This document shows, one piece after another, positions 23,830 to 32,861 of a stretch of DNA of 64,000 bases. The number at the start of each line of letters is the position of its first letter. Position 1 is the first letter of the stretch. The notes beneath the pieces are model-generated. The model worked only from the letters and a program-made list of their open reading frames with translations, did no database searches and was not told where the DNA came from. This DNA is from a bacterium (GTDB lineage Bacteria; Bacillota; Bacilli; Lactobacillales; Streptococcaceae), in NCBI GenBank assembly GCA_905221325.1, contig CAJNCS010000008.1:71384-135383 (forward strand), read 5' to 3'. The position numbers were made by a program, and so were the translations under genes.

Positions 23830-24558
23830 ATGAAAACAAATGATATTGTCTATGGCGTCCACGCCGTTACTGAAGCCCTCCTTGCAAATACAGGAAACAA
23901 ACTCTACCTCCAAGAAAATCTAAGGGGAAAGAATCTTGAGAAAGTCAAGGAACTTGCTACTGAGAAAAAGGTCTCCATCTCTTGGACCTCAAAAAAATCC
24001 CTCTATGAAATGACCGAAGGCGCTGTTCATCAAGGTTTTGTTCTACGAGTGTCTGAATTTGCCTATAGCGAGCTAGAACACATTCTTGCCAAAACGCGTC
24101 AAGAAGAAAACCCTTTGCTATTGATTCTGGACGGGTTAACTGACCCCCATAATCTAGGTTCTATCTTGCGAACAGCCGATGCGACCAATGTTTCAGGTGT
24201 CATCATTCCCAAGCACCGTGCCGTCGGAGTGACTCCTGTCGTTGCCAAAACGGCCACAGGTGCTATTGAGCATGTACCGATTGCGCGAGTGACCAACCTC
24301 AGTCAAACCCTAGACAAACTCAAAGATGAGGGATTCTGGACCTTTGGAACGGATATGAACGGTACTCCTTGCTACAAGTGGAATACAAAAGGGAAAATTG
24401 CCCTCATCATCGGAAATGAAGGAAAAGGCATCTCTAGCAACATCAAAAAACAGGTTGATGAGATGATTACCATTCCGATGAATGGGCATGTTCAAAGCCT
24501 CAATGCCAGTGTTGCTGCAGCCATTCTCATGTACGAAGTTTTCCGAAATCGACTATAA
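23830..24558 (+). CDS. rlmB: TrmH-family 23S rRNA 2'-O-methyltransferase (RlmB-like)
   Basis: A 242-residue SPOUT methyltransferase. The N-terminal substrate-binding domain (DIVYGVHAVTEAL) is followed by the knotted catalytic domain with LDGLTDPHNLGSILRTAD, IGNEGKGIS and SLNASVAAAILMYE, the three motifs of the SpoU/TrmH class. It probably methylates G2251 of 23S rRNA in the peptidyl-transferase region. There is no clear ribosome site; the extended -10 sits so close that the mRNA is predicted to be leaderless. It reads on from def but has its own promoter. Confidence 0.88.
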   Translation: MKTNDIVYGVHAVTEALLANTGNKLYLQENLRGKNLEKVKELATEKKVSISWTSKKSLYEMTEGAVHQGFVLRVSEFAYSELEHILAKTRQEENPLLLILDGLTDPHNLGSILRTADATNVSGVIIPKHRAVGVTPVVAKTATGAIEHVPIARVTNLSQTLDKLKDEGFWTFGTDMNGTPCYKWNTKGKIALIIGNEGKGISSNIKKQVDEMITIPMNGHVQSLNASVAAAILMYEVFRNRL

Positions 24559-24592
24559 AAAAGTTTCCGATCAGTTGATTGGAAACTTTTTT
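24557..24592. terminator. Bidirectional terminator between rlmB and trxB
   Basis: A 12-bp perfect stem AAAAAAGTTTCC/GGAAACTTTTTT with a 12-base loop serves both converging genes. Confidence 0.85.
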
Positions 24593-24594
24593 GC

Positions 24595-25506
24595 TTAACT
24601 ATGCTCTGTAATAAATTTATAGGCTTCTTGACCAGCGATAGCCCCATCTCCAACTGCTGTTGTTACTTGACGAAGGTCTTTCTGGCGAACATCCCCAACC
24701 GCAAAGATACCATCAACTGTAGTCTTCATGTGATTGTCTGTCACAATCCAGCCTGCCTGGTCTTGAATATTCAATTCTTTAACAAAATCGCTAACAGGGT
24801 CCAAACCAACATAGATAAAGACACCACCAAAGGCTTGCTCTGTTACCTTACCCGTTTTCACATTTTCAAATACGACAGATTCTACTCGGTTTTCACCCTT
24901 GATTTCCTTAACTACAGAATCCCAGATAAAGTTGACTTTCTCATTAGCAAAGGCACGGTCTTGCAAAACCTTTTGAGCACGAAGTTGGTCACGGCGGTGA
25001 ACAATAGTGACAGTCTTGGCAAAGCGTGTCAAGAAGAGGGCTTCTTCTACCGCTGAATCTCCACCACCGACTACGAGCAAGTCTTGGTCACGGAAGAAAG
25101 CTCCATCACAGACTGCACAGTAAGAAACACCACGACTGTTCAGTTCTTCTTCTCCAGGAACTCCCAAGAGACGGTGTTTTGACCCAGTTGCCACGATGAC
25201 AGTACGGGTTTCGTAAACTTGATCATCAGTGATTACCTTCTTATAGTCACCCTGGTCTTCAATATTTTCAACGTAGCCATAAAGATGCTCCACTCCAAGG
25301 TTTTCAAGTGGTTCAAACATCTTTTCAGCCAATTCAGGTCCACTGATATTAGCATAACCTGGATAGTTTTCGATATCAGATGTGTTGTTCATTTGCCCAC
25401 CTGGCAGACCACCTTCTACCAAAGCCACTTTCAGATTGCTTCGAGCGGCATATAAGGCAGCTGTCATTCCCGCAGGTCCAGCACCGACAATAATCGTATC
25501 GTACAT
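24595..25506 (-). CDS. trxB: Thioredoxin reductase
   Basis: A 303-residue flavoprotein. FAD site GAGPAGMTAALYAARSNL is at 8-25, the redox-active CAVC at 130-133, the NADPH site VVGGGDSAVEEALFL follows, and the C-terminal FAD motif reads GIFAVGDVRQKDLRQ. It passes electrons from NADPH to thioredoxin in the cytoplasm. The length is typical of low-molecular-weight bacterial TrxB. The DUF4059 gene lies 65 bp upstream, on the same strand. Confidence 0.96.
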   Translation of the reverse strand: MYDTIIVGAGPAGMTAALYAARSNLKVALVEGGLPGGQMNNTSDIENYPGYANISGPELAEKMFEPLENLGVEHLYGYVENIEDQGDYKKVITDDQVYETRTVIVATGSKHRLLGVPGEEELNSRGVSYCAVCDGAFFRDQDLLVVGGGDSAVEEALFLTRFAKTVTIVHRRDQLRAQKVLQDRAFANEKVNFIWDSVVKEIKGENRVESVVFENVKTGKVTEQAFGGVFIYVGLDPVSDFVKELNIQDQAGWIVTDNHMKTTVDGIFAVGDVRQKDLRQVTTAVGDGAIAGQEAYKFITEHS

Positions 25507-25571
25507 TTCGATTCCTTCTTTCTTGTTGTAACTATCTTTATTCTAACTGTTTAAAGTTTATTTAGCAAGCA

Positions 25572-25796
25572 TTATGCTCTGAAAACTAAAATGAGACTCA
25601 TGACGGCAAAGGATAATACTGGGATCACCAAAACCCCAATCATAATCATATCATAGAGATGGGCTTGACGGGCCTTGGCTGTCTTGTCCACGCCAGACAT
25701 AGCTCGCAATCCAATCCAAATCCCTAAAAAAATCACGACGAGAATGGTCGTTAAGATCAAACTCTCGAAATATAAAGAAAACAGTTGCAGCAGCAT
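25572..25796 (-). CDS. DUF4059-family membrane protein
   Basis: A 74-residue protein with two membrane spans: residues about 8-31 (YFESLILTTILVVIFLGIWIG) and 51-72 (IMIGVLVIPVLSFAVMSLILV), joined by a short charged loop. It matches the small DUF4059 family found between an amino-acid ABC transporter and trxB in streptococci. Function unknown; co-transcription with trxB is likely. Confidence 0.75.
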   Translation of the reverse strand: MLLQLFSLYFESLILTTILVVIFLGIWIGLRAMSGVDKTAKARQAHLYDMIMIGVLVIPVLSFAVMSLILVFRA

Positions 25797-25828
25797 GATC
25801 TCTCTCGTTTCTATCTTTTTTAAAGAGT

Positions 25829-25860
25829 AAACTCAGCTAGTCCAACTAACTGAGTTTTCC
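25829..25860 (-). terminator. Terminator after the ABC transporter genes
   Basis: Stem AAACTCAG/CTGAGTTT with a 13-base loop. On the minus strand it is followed by TTTACTCTTT, past the stop of the ATP-binding gene. Confidence 0.5.
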
Positions 25861-25873
25861 TTTTTCTATTATA

Positions 25874-26617
25874 TCAAATATAAGTCCGTTTGTAACTAGC
25901 AAAGAATTCTTTTGTCCGTTCTTCTTTCGGATGATTGATGATTTCATCCGGTGTACCTGACTCGATGATTTTCCCCTTATCTAGGAACAAAATCTTGTCT
26001 GCCACTTGGGCTACAAAAGACATGTCATGACTGACCAAAATCATAGTTTGACCTGACTTGGCAGCGTCTGCAATAGACTTCTCTACTTCACCGACCAATT
26101 CTGGGTCAAGGGCTGAAGTGGGCTCGTCCAAGAGCAAGACATCTGGTTTCATAGCAAGCGCACGCGCGAGGGCAACCCGTTGCTTCTGTCCACCTGATAA
26201 GTGGCGAGGGTAATGGTTTTCACGGTCAGAAAGACCAACCTTGGCCAACTCTTCCTTAGCGATTTTTGTTGCTTCCTCGTCCGATAATTTTTTAACAACA
26301 ACCAAACCTTCCTTAACATTGTCAAGAGCTGTTCGGCGTTCAAACAAATTAAACTGTTGGAAAACCATGGATAACTTGCGACGAAGGGTTAGGATTTCTT
26401 CTTGGCTAATCTGAGAAAAATCAACTTTAAAATTGTCAATCTGAATCGTTCCACTATCTGGAGTTTCAAGGTAGTTCAAACTACGAAGAAAGGTTGATTT
26501 CCCAGCTCCAGATGAGCCAATCAAGGCTACGACTTCCCCTTTTTGGATATCCAAGTCCAGATGATCCAAGACAGTCTGGCCTGAAAAGGATTTACTTAAA
26601 TTCGAAATCTTAATCAT
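25874..26617 (-). CDS. Polar amino-acid ABC transporter, ATP-binding protein
   Basis: A 247-residue ATPase. Walker A is GSSGAGKST, Q-loop FQQFNLF, signature LSGGQKQR, Walker [13 protein letters not shown], and the H-loop LVSHD. It belongs to the GlnQ/HisP group that powers uptake of amino acids such as glutamine, glutamate or cystine. It starts at the last base of the permease gene. No substrate-binding protein gene is seen beside the pair, so the receptor must be encoded elsewhere. Confidence 0.93.
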   Translation of the reverse strand: MIKISNLSKSFSGQTVLDHLDLDIQKGEVVALIGSSGAGKSTFLRSLNYLETPDSGTIQIDNFKVDFSQISQEEILTLRRKLSMVFQQFNLFERRTALDNVKEGLVVVKKLSDEEATKIAKEELAKVGLSDRENHYPRHLSGGQKQRVALARALAMKPDVLLLDEPTSALDPELVGEVEKSIADAAKSGQTMILVSHDMSFVAQVADKILFLDKGKIIESGTPDEIINHPKEERTKEFFASYKRTYI

Positions 26618-27417
26618 TAACGAAGGTCTCCTTTCACATCTGTTTGTACTGTATACGGCGCTGAAATAGCCATTTTCTTCTCGATAAAGCGACCGAGGCT
26701 TTCAATTCCGATATTGACTACCCAATAAACAAGGGCAACGGAAATAAAGCGCTCAAAATAGCGATAATCGGCTCCACCCAAAATCTGAGCCTGGGCAAAG
26801 ACCTCCACAACACCTGCACTAAAGGCTAGAGAAGTTCCCTTAGTCAAACCGATGAGGGAGTTAATCAAAGTTGGCGTCGCTACCACCGCTGCATTTGGAA
26901 TAATCACGCGACGGTAAACTTGCGCACGAGTCATACCCAAACTACGCGCCGCCTCAATTTCACCTGGATTAACAGAAAGGATGGCTGCACGAATCGTTTC
27001 ACTTGCATAAGCCGCCTCATTAAAAGCAAAGGCCACAATCGCAAAAAGTGCTGCTGGAATCGCATTGATATTGAAACCAGTTCCCCATTGTTGGTTGATA
27101 GCTTTCAGTGCCAAAGGAATTCCGTAGTAGGTCAACATAAGTTGAACTAGGATTGGGGTACCTTTTAAGAAGCTGACGAAAAAGGCCTGCAAGGGATATA
27201 AAATCTTAACACGATTGATCTTAACAATGGCAAAAATCAAGGCAAGTAGCAAACCAAAGAGTGCACCTCCAAGCGTCAACATCAAGGTCGTAGGCAGTTG
27301 TTGGACAATCCTTGGAATTCCATCAAAGACCGAACGCAAACTAAAGAGCTTACCATCCGGAATGAGTTGCATCAAACTTTGGTACCAATCTGATGCTAAA
27401 AATGTTGTAACAGTCAT
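26617..27417 (-). CDS. Polar amino-acid ABC transporter permease
   Basis: A 266-residue inner-membrane subunit with about five spans: LMLTLGGALFGLLLALIFAI, LQAFFVSFLKGTPILVQLML (start of the HisMQ box), AALFAIVAFAFNEAAY, and later segments. The EAA loop reads GEIEAARSLGMTRAQVYRRVIIPNA, typical of the HisM/GlnP family and docking to the ATPase. It is the first gene of a two-gene operon, with a probable -10 (TAGAAT) about 25 bp before the ribosome site. Confidence 0.92.
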   Translation of the reverse strand: MTVTTFLASDWYQSLMQLIPDGKLFSLRSVFDGIPRIVQQLPTTLMLTLGGALFGLLLALIFAIVKINRVKILYPLQAFFVSFLKGTPILVQLMLTYYGIPLALKAINQQWGTGFNINAIPAALFAIVAFAFNEAAYASETIRAAILSVNPGEIEAARSLGMTRAQVYRRVIIPNAAVVATPTLINSLIGLTKGTSLAFSAGVVEVFAQAQILGGADYRYFERFISVALVYWVVNIGIESLGRFIEKKMAISAPYTVQTDVKGDLR

Positions 27418-27573
27418 AAAAACATCCTCTCCTGATAATGATTCATTCTATCATACTTCTGCTCGCAAACAAATTATTTGCTACGGGCTGATCAGACTTT
27501 GTCTATCTTCTAGTTTATCACACTTTGAAACAGGGAGGCTATATATTTTACCTATCAAGGAGATAAATAAAAA

Positions 27574-27930
27574 CTATCTCAAACCTAAGTCCTCATAGGG
27601 TTTTCTATAGCCGATTTGTTTAACAGCACCATTCTCCACCAAAATTGGACGTTTCAATAACATACCATCACTCGCTAGAAGCTTGGCTGCTTCTTGTTTT
27701 GACAAACTTCCCACCTTATCTTTTAGGCCCAGTTCGCGGTATTTGATCCCGCTAGTATTGAAAAATTGTTTCACTTCCAAACCAGAAGTTTCCAACCAGT
27801 TCAAAATCACGTCTTCACTTGGTGTTTCTTCTACGATGTGGACATCTTGGTATTCCAGTCCAAGTTTATCCAATTCATTTTTTGCTTTCTTACAAGTTGA
27901 ACATTTTGGGTATTCGATAAATTCTAACAT
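27574..27930 (-). CDS. ArsC/Spx-family thioredoxin-fold protein
   Basis: A 118-residue protein with the N-terminal CSTC redox pair (YPKCSTCKKAKNEL) and the RPILV segment near the C-terminus that mark the ArsC/Spx/YffB superfamily. The CxxC spacing and KCSTCKKA resemble YffB- and Spx-like proteins more than true arsenate reductases. ATG 27930 is favoured over an upstream GTG three codons earlier. No arsenic genes surround it, so a thiol-redox or regulatory role is more likely than arsenate reduction. Confidence 0.82.
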   Translation of the reverse strand: MLEFIEYPKCSTCKKAKNELDKLGLEYQDVHIVEETPSEDVILNWLETSGLEVKQFFNTSGIKYRELGLKDKVGSLSKQEAAKLLASDGMLLKRPILVENGAVKQIGYRKPYEDLGLR

Positions 27931-27947
27931 GTGTTTCACTTTCTATT

Positions 27948-28454
27948 TTATATCTTTAAAATCTGCCCTTCATGTTGCAAGAGCCAAGCTTTCTTTTCGA
28001 CCCCAGATGCATAGCCTGTCAAGCGATTGCCTGACCCCAGCACACGATGACAGGGTACGAGGATGGACCAAGGATTGCGCCCCACTGCTCCGCCAATCGC
28101 TTGGGCAGAACCCACTTGCAGGTCTTGAGCTATTTGTCCGTAAGTTACTGTTTGACCATAAGGAATGCTCTGTAAGTATGTCCATACTCGCTTTTCAAAA
28201 TCTGTTCCAATAGGAGCCAAAGGTAAGTCAGATAGATCCTGAACACTGCCTTCGAAATAGGTATCTAAATAGGAAATAACCTGGTCTAGGACAGGATGTT
28301 TCTTAACTACTTCTATACTATCTCCAGCGATTCCCCTCTCAAAATGAGTTTGGTCCTGTACCCAAATTCCATACAGATATTGCTCGTCAGCAACTAAGGA
28401 TAAGGTTCCAATTGGCGACGGGTAGAGCATTTTTGCGTACTTTTTCTGCTTCAT
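27948..28454 (-). CDS. ogt: Methylated-DNA--protein-cysteine methyltransferase
   Basis: A 168-residue DNA repair protein that takes O6-alkyl groups onto its own cysteine in a single-use reaction. The active site LVPCHRVLGSG and the recognition motif GSAQAIGGAVGRNP are present, and the N-terminal ribonuclease-like domain is of Ogt length. It overlaps the GNAT gene upstream by 4 bases, so the two are coupled. Confidence 0.93.
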   Translation of the reverse strand: MKQKKYAKMLYPSPIGTLSLVADEQYLYGIWVQDQTHFERGIAGDSIEVVKKHPVLDQVISYLDTYFEGSVQDLSDLPLAPIGTDFEKRVWTYLQSIPYGQTVTYGQIAQDLQVGSAQAIGGAVGRNPWSILVPCHRVLGSGNRLTGYASGVEKKAWLLQHEGQILKI

Positions 28455-28945
28455 TTTTTTAATTTCTGATAGGCCAAACGTTCCCCATCCACTGGAACCT
28501 TACCAACCTGTTGGAAGCCTAGCTTTTCAAAGATATGCTGCATGGCCTTGTTTTCTGCATGCGTATCTGAACGAAAATCTAGATAATCAAAACCTTCAAT
28601 CAAGCCTTCTAAGAACGTCTGAGCAACTCCCTGTCCTTGGACATCTGCTGCCACAGCGATACGGTGAAAGACCAGATATTCTGATTCTCCCCCCTGCCAA
28701 CTTCCTTCATAAATGGCTTCATAGGCTTCCTCTGGACTCTTGGTCACAGCAGCATAAGCTAGCAGTCCCCCTTCTTCCAAGGCCACATAGGCTTGGCCTG
28801 AGATGATATCATCAATAATGATATCTGCATTTGGATAGCCATTTTGCCACTGGTCGCTACCAGATTTGGCTAAGCACTTTTTAGCATCCTCCATCACCTG
28901 TATAATCGCATCAACTTCGTTTGGAAAAGCTAAACGAATCTCCAT
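28451..28945 (-). CDS. GNAT-family N-acetyltransferase
   Basis: A 164-residue acetyltransferase. Motif A reads YLVFHRIAVAADVQGQGVAQTFLEGLI, given in parts HRIAVAADVQGQGVAQTFL, which binds the pyrophosphate of acetyl-CoA. Motif B follows (FRSDTHAENKAMQHIFEKLGF). The substrate is unknown. It ends with an ATGA overlap into ogt. Confidence 0.85.
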   Translation of the reverse strand: MEIRLAFPNEVDAIIQVMEDAKKCLAKSGSDQWQNGYPNADIIIDDIISGQAYVALEEGGLLAYAAVTKSPEEAYEAIYEGSWQGGESEYLVFHRIAVAADVQGQGVAQTFLEGLIEGFDYLDFRSDTHAENKAMQHIFEKLGFQQVGKVPVDGERLAYQKLKK

Positions 28946-29079
28946 CTTTTCCCCTCATTTCTAACTATTTTCTCTCATCATAGCATAATTTAAAGCTTTC
29001 TACAAGCAGTTGAAACTTGACTTTTGTTTTTTATTATTTTATAATCTAGTTATCAAAACCAGATAAAAAGGAGTTGGAA

Positions 29080-29526
29080 ATGAATTCTAACTTTTCCTAC
29101 CCAAAATGGGAAGACATTCCAAACATTGACCTCTATCTGGATCAGGTTTTACTCTATGTTAATCAGGTCTGTGCCCCTATCTCTCCAGATAAGGACAAGG
29201 GACTAACAGCATCCATGGTCAATAACTATGTCAAACATGGTTACCTGACAAAGCCAGACAAGAAAAAATACCAACGCAAACAGATTGCTCGTTTGATTGC
29301 CATCACCACTCTCAAGTCTGTCTTTTCGATCCTAGAAATCGCTCAGACACTTAATACTCTACAAACTCAAGCGAGCTCAGACCAGCTCTACGATGCTTTT
29401 GTGGACTACATGAATCATGGGATTGATCCAGAAAATCCTATTATCCAAACCAGCTGTCAAACGGTTAAACTCTATCATCAAACTCTAGACTTAATCCTTA
29501 TCAAAGAAGAGGAGGAAATCCAATGA
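29080..29526 (+). CDS. DUF1836-domain protein
   Basis: A 148-residue protein with a MerR-like DUF1836 pattern: CAPISPDKDKGLTASMVNNY and KHGYLTKPDKKKYQRKQIARL, then IAITTLKSVFSILEIAQTL. The middle is a probable winged helix, so it may bind DNA, although the family has no proven role. ATG 29080 follows AAAGGAGTTGGAA. It overlaps the hemolysin III gene by 4 bases, which links the two functionally. Confidence 0.85.
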   Translation: MNSNFSYPKWEDIPNIDLYLDQVLLYVNQVCAPISPDKDKGLTASMVNNYVKHGYLTKPDKKKYQRKQIARLIAITTLKSVFSILEIAQTLNTLQTQASSDQLYDAFVDYMNHGIDPENPIIQTSCQTVKLYHQTLDLILIKEEEEIQ

Positions 29527-30170
29527 ATACCAGTCTAAAACTCAGTAAAAAACTCAGTTTTGGAGAGGAGATTGCTAATAGCGTAACCCATGCTGTGGGT
29601 GCCGTTATCATGCTCATCTTACTCCCCATTTCATCCACCTATAGTTATGAAGCACACGGATTTTTATCATCCTTTGGCGTTTCTATCTTTGTTATCAGTC
29701 TATTTCTCATGTTCCTCTCGTCAACCATTTACCACTCTATGGCCTATGGTTCGACCCACAAATACGTCTTGCGAATCATCGACCATTCTATGATTTATGT
29801 GGCTATCGCAGGCTCTTATACGCCCGTCGTCTTGACTTTGATGAATAACTGGTTTGGCTATCTGATTATTGCTATTCAGTGGGGAACGACCATCTTTGGC
29901 ATCCTCTATAAAATCTTTGCTAAAAAGGTCAATGAGAAATTCAGCCTTGCCCTTTACCTGATTATGGGCTGGTTGGTTCTGGCTATCATTCCTGCCATTA
30001 TCAGTCAAACAACACCAATTTTCTGGAGTCTCATGGTAACTGGCGGACTCTGTTATACAGTTGGAGCTGGATTTTACGCTAAGAAAAAACCTTATTTCCA
30101 CATGATTTGGCATCTCTTTATCCTAGCAGCATCTGCACTTCAATATATCGCGATTGTTTATTACATGTAA
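29523..30170 (+). CDS. Hemolysin III / YqfA-family membrane protein
   Basis: A 215-residue protein with seven predicted spans. Family motifs are GEEIANSVTHAVGA near the N-terminus, SSTIYHSMA with a conserved Ser/His, and IIDHSMIYVAIAGSYTP. It belongs to the PAQR superfamily, which uses those His and Asp/Ser residues at a possible zinc hydrolase site. The name hemolysin III is historical and does not prove lytic activity. Confidence 0.88.
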   Translation: MNTSLKLSKKLSFGEEIANSVTHAVGAVIMLILLPISSTYSYEAHGFLSSFGVSIFVISLFLMFLSSTIYHSMAYGSTHKYVLRIIDHSMIYVAIAGSYTPVVLTLMNNWFGYLIIAIQWGTTIFGILYKIFAKKVNEKFSLALYLIMGWLVLAIIPAIISQTTPIFWSLMVTGGLCYTVGAGFYAKKKPYFHMIWHLFILAASALQYIAIVYYM

Positions 30171-30201
30171 AAAAGTTGAGAATCTTTTCTCAACTTTTTT
30201 G
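30169..30201. terminator. Bidirectional terminator between hlyIII and nox
   Basis: AAAAAAGTTGAGAA, loop TCTT, TTCTCAACTTTTTT. The perfect stem has A- and T-runs on both sides, serving the converging genes. Confidence 0.9.
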
Positions 30202-30225
30202 TTTTCATATCAAATAATATTCCTA

Positions 30226-31605
30226 TTATTTTTCAGCTGTTAGTGCAGCCATTGTAATGTAGTTGTAAGGTTTGTTAAAGTGTGGCAAGAAGAATAGATC
30301 TGTCAAAGCCAACTTGTCAATTGTCACATGTTCTTGGATAGCCAGTGAGAACATATGAATTCCCATGCTGATAGCAGAATCACGTGATACCATTTGAGCG
30401 CCAAGAATTTCGCGACTATCTTTATCAAAGACAATCTTGATGGCAACTTCATGGTTGTCATGCTTCATAAATTCTGGTTTTTGAAGATCGTTAAAGCCTG
30501 TTTCAGTTGCGTTGTAACCAGCAGCTTTAGCTTTTTCAAGAGTCAAACCAGTTGAAACCATGTGAAGACCGTAGATTGAGATACCGTTTGATCCTTGTAC
30601 ACCGATTCCTTCCAATTCATGTCCACAAGCATTGTAAGCACCAACGATACCAGTACGAACAGCGTTTGAAGCAAGCGCGATGTAGCTAGTGTCTTTACGA
30701 GCGTTGTCATAGACAGTCGCACAGTCACCTACTGCATAAACACCTGGAATTGATGTTTCTTGTTTCTTATCTACAAGGAAGGCACCGTTGCGGAAGAGTT
30801 CAATCTTACCATCAGCAAGAGCTGTGTTTGGACGGAAACCAACTGCAAGAACAACCATATCGACATCAAATGTTTCTTTGTCTGTTACCAAGCGTTCCAC
30901 TTTACCATCACCATGGATGGCTTTAACTGTTTGACCAAGAGCCAAGCGGATGTTGTGGTCTTCCAAGTTTTTCGCCATCATTTGTGTGAAGTCTTTGTCA
31001 TAGTAGCCGTTCAAAACAGTGTCTACGATGTCAACAAGCACCACTTCTTTTCCAAGACGCTCGAAAGCTTCAGCAAGTTCTACACCAATGTAACCACCAC
31101 CAACAACAGCGATGCGCTCAAGGTGTTTGCTCTTGTCAGCAAGTTTTTCGATAACTTCTTCTGCGTTTTGGTACAACTTAACAAATTGAACATTTTCAAG
31201 TGTTGCTTTGAATTCGCGGTTGCCCTTAACGATTTCAACACCTTCGATTGGAGGCAAGATTGGAGTTGAACCAGTCGCAAAGATCAATTTGTCATAAGAC
31301 TCTTTGTGTTCTTGGCCTTCAACTTCTGCTGTCACAACTTTATTGTCATAGTCAATTGAAAGAACAGGTGAGTTCATATAAATTTTTGCACCCTTTGCTT
31401 CCAATTTTTCTTTATCAGAGTAGAACAAGCCTTCAGCTCCGTCGATTTGTTTCCCGATCCAAAGCGCCATTCCACATCCAAGGAATGAAATATTTGAGTT
31501 TTGGTCAAATACAACGATTTCATTTTCATGCCCAAAATTGTCCAACATAGTATTGATACATGCTGTACCAGCGTGGTTTGCACCAACTACAACGATTTTA
31601 CTCAT
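30226..31605 (-). CDS. nox: NADH oxidase, water-forming
   Basis: A 459-residue flavoenzyme that reduces O2 to water with NADH, lowering oxygen stress and regenerating NAD+. The N-terminal FAD site is [11 protein letters not shown], the redox cysteine is C44 in FLGCGMALW, the NADH site is [19 protein letters not shown], and the second FAD motif is [13 protein letters not shown]44 matches the single-cysteine Nox type of streptococci. A cre box overlaps its promoter, so CcpA control is likely. Confidence 0.96.
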   Translation of the reverse strand: MSKIVVVGANHAGTACINTMLDNFGHENEIVVFDQNSNISFLGCGMALWIGKQIDGAEGLFYSDKEKLEAKGAKIYMNSPVLSIDYDNKVVTAEVEGQEHKESYDKLIFATGSTPILPPIEGVEIVKGNREFKATLENVQFVKLYQNAEEVIEKLADKSKHLERIAVVGGGYIGVELAEAFERLGKEVVLVDIVDTVLNGYYDKDFTQMMAKNLEDHNIRLALGQTVKAIHGDGKVERLVTDKETFDVDMVVLAVGFRPNTALADGKIELFRNGAFLVDKKQETSIPGVYAVGDCATVYDNARKDTSYIALASNAVRTGIVGAYNACGHELEGIGVQGSNGISIYGLHMVSTGLTLEKAKAAGYNATETGFNDLQKPEFMKHDNHEVAIKIVFDKDSREILGAQMVSRDSAISMGIHMFSLAIQEHVTIDKLALTDLFFLPHFNKPYNYITMAALTAEK

Positions 31606-31643
31606 AGAAAATTTCCTACCTTTAATTTAAAATTTACATTTCT

Positions 31644-31672
31644 AGTATAACATTTACTGTTAGCGTTTACAA
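31644..31672 (-). promoter_or_regulatory. nox promoter with overlapping cre box
   Basis: On the minus strand TTGTAA (31672-31667), 17 bp, TATACT (31649-31644). TGTAAACGCTAACA (31671-31658 on the minus strand) is a full match to the CcpA cre pattern and covers the -35 and spacer, as expected for repression. Confidence 0.75.
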
Positions 31673-31793
31673 GATATTTGCTCAGAATTCTCTTTTTTTC
31701 AGAAAAAAATGCACCTAAAATTGATAAATCTAATTTTTCTATTATTTTCATACTAATTTTGAGCATATTTCTTGACTTTTTGTTAAAATTTAT

Positions 31794-31822
31794 TTGTGAA
31801 AACGCTAACTTTATGTTATGCT
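31794..31822 (+). promoter_or_regulatory. Flavin-operon promoter with overlapping cre box
   Basis: TTGTGA (31794-31799), 17 bp, TATGCT (31817-31822) with an extended TGT. TGAAAACGCTAACT (31797-31810) is a strong cre match at the same place relative to the promoter as in nox. The 120 bp between the two promoters is AT-rich with no gene. Confidence 0.7.
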
Positions 31823-31913
31823 AGAAACATGGAAAGAAAATGTATGGGGTTAAATTATCATAGAATTTAACCTAACTTGAATATTTCCTATGAAGAAGAA
31901 AGGAGTTGGTAGC

Positions 31914-32843
31914 TTGCCTCTTCGTTCACGTTCTGAACGACTAATGGGAACAACTATCACTATTTCATTAGTAGATAAACAGGCCGATTGCCTGCTCCAA
32001 GGAGCCTTTGATTTGCTCAAAGAGCTCGAGTACCGCTTCAACGCTAACAGTCAAGAATCCGAACTAATGGAAATCAATCATCAGGCTGGAATAACACCTG
32101 TAGAGGTCCATCCTGATCTGTTTGAACTGATTGATCTTGGATTAAAGCATAGTCTAGCTCCATCTAGCCACCTCAATATCAGTATTGGTCCCTTGATTCA
32201 AACCTGGCGAATTGGCTTTTCAGATGCCCGACTCCCAGAGCTAAACGAAATCGAAGCTGTCTTGCCTCTAGTTGATCCGCATTTTATCAGGTTAGATCCC
32301 ACTAGCTCTACTGTCTATTTAGAGAAAAAGGGAATGAAACTTGATTTAGGTTGCTTAGCTAAAGGCTATAGTGCAGATAAGGTTGCTCAGTATTTAAAAG
32401 AACACGGAGTCACTTCTGCATTGATCAATCTCGGAGGAAATATCCTCACCATCGGGAACAATCAAGCCAAAGACGGGAAAGCTTGGCAGATTGGTATTCA
32501 AGATCCACGAAATCCTCGTGGCAATCATCTCCTAACCATTCCTGCTTCTAATAAATCCGTCGTCACTTCAGGTATCTATGAGCGCCACCTGACAATAGAC
32601 GGAAAAGACTATCACCATATCTTTGATAGTGAGACAGGGTTCCCTGTCGAAACCGATCTCGCTAGCCTAACGATTATCTCTGATAAATCCGTTGATGGTG
32701 AGATTTGGACAACACGCCTTTTCGGAGAACGAAGCGCTTCTATCCTCTGGCAGGTCGAAAGTTTAGATGGTATTGAAGCCATCCTCATCGACAAAGAGGG
32801 ACACCTTGCTTGTTCTTCAGGCCTTCAAAATTGTATTATGTAA
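31914..32843 (+). CDS. apbE: ApbE-type FAD:protein FMN transferase, cytoplasmic
   Basis: About 309 residues from TTG 31914, which has AAGGAG 8 bases upstream; an ATG eight codons earlier overlaps that site and is less likely. ApbE motifs: RLMGTTITISL, SHLNISIGPLIQTW, LDLGCLAKGYSADKVAQYL, INLGGNILTIG, SVVTSGIYERH and YHHIFDSETGFPV. It moves FMN from FAD to a Ser or Thr of target proteins. There is no signal peptide or lipobox, unlike most ApbE proteins, so it must work inside the cell. Two flavin-reductase genes follow; the second carries a motif ApbE could modify. Confidence 0.9.
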   Translation: MPLRSRSERLMGTTITISLVDKQADCLLQGAFDLLKELEYRFNANSQESELMEINHQAGITPVEVHPDLFELIDLGLKHSLAPSSHLNISIGPLIQTWRIGFSDARLPELNEIEAVLPLVDPHFIRLDPTSSTVYLEKKGMKLDLGCLAKGYSADKVAQYLKEHGVTSALINLGGNILTIGNNQAKDGKAWQIGIQDPRNPRGNHLLTIPASNKSVVTSGIYERHLTIDGKDYHHIFDSETGFPVETDLASLTIISDKSVDGEIWTTRLFGERSASILWQVESLDGIEAILIDKEGHLACSSGLQNCIM

Positions 32844-32861
32844 AAAGAGAAAGGAAATCTC

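Noticed and set aside
27574..27930. Arsenate reductase as a firm function
   Set aside because: The fold fits ArsC/Spx, but no arsenic genes are adjacent and the motif set is closer to YffB/Spx relatives.
31890..31913. ATG start for ApbE eight codons upstream
   Set aside because: It lies on the AAGGAG site that best serves TTG 31914, and no ribosome site precedes it. It remains possible.
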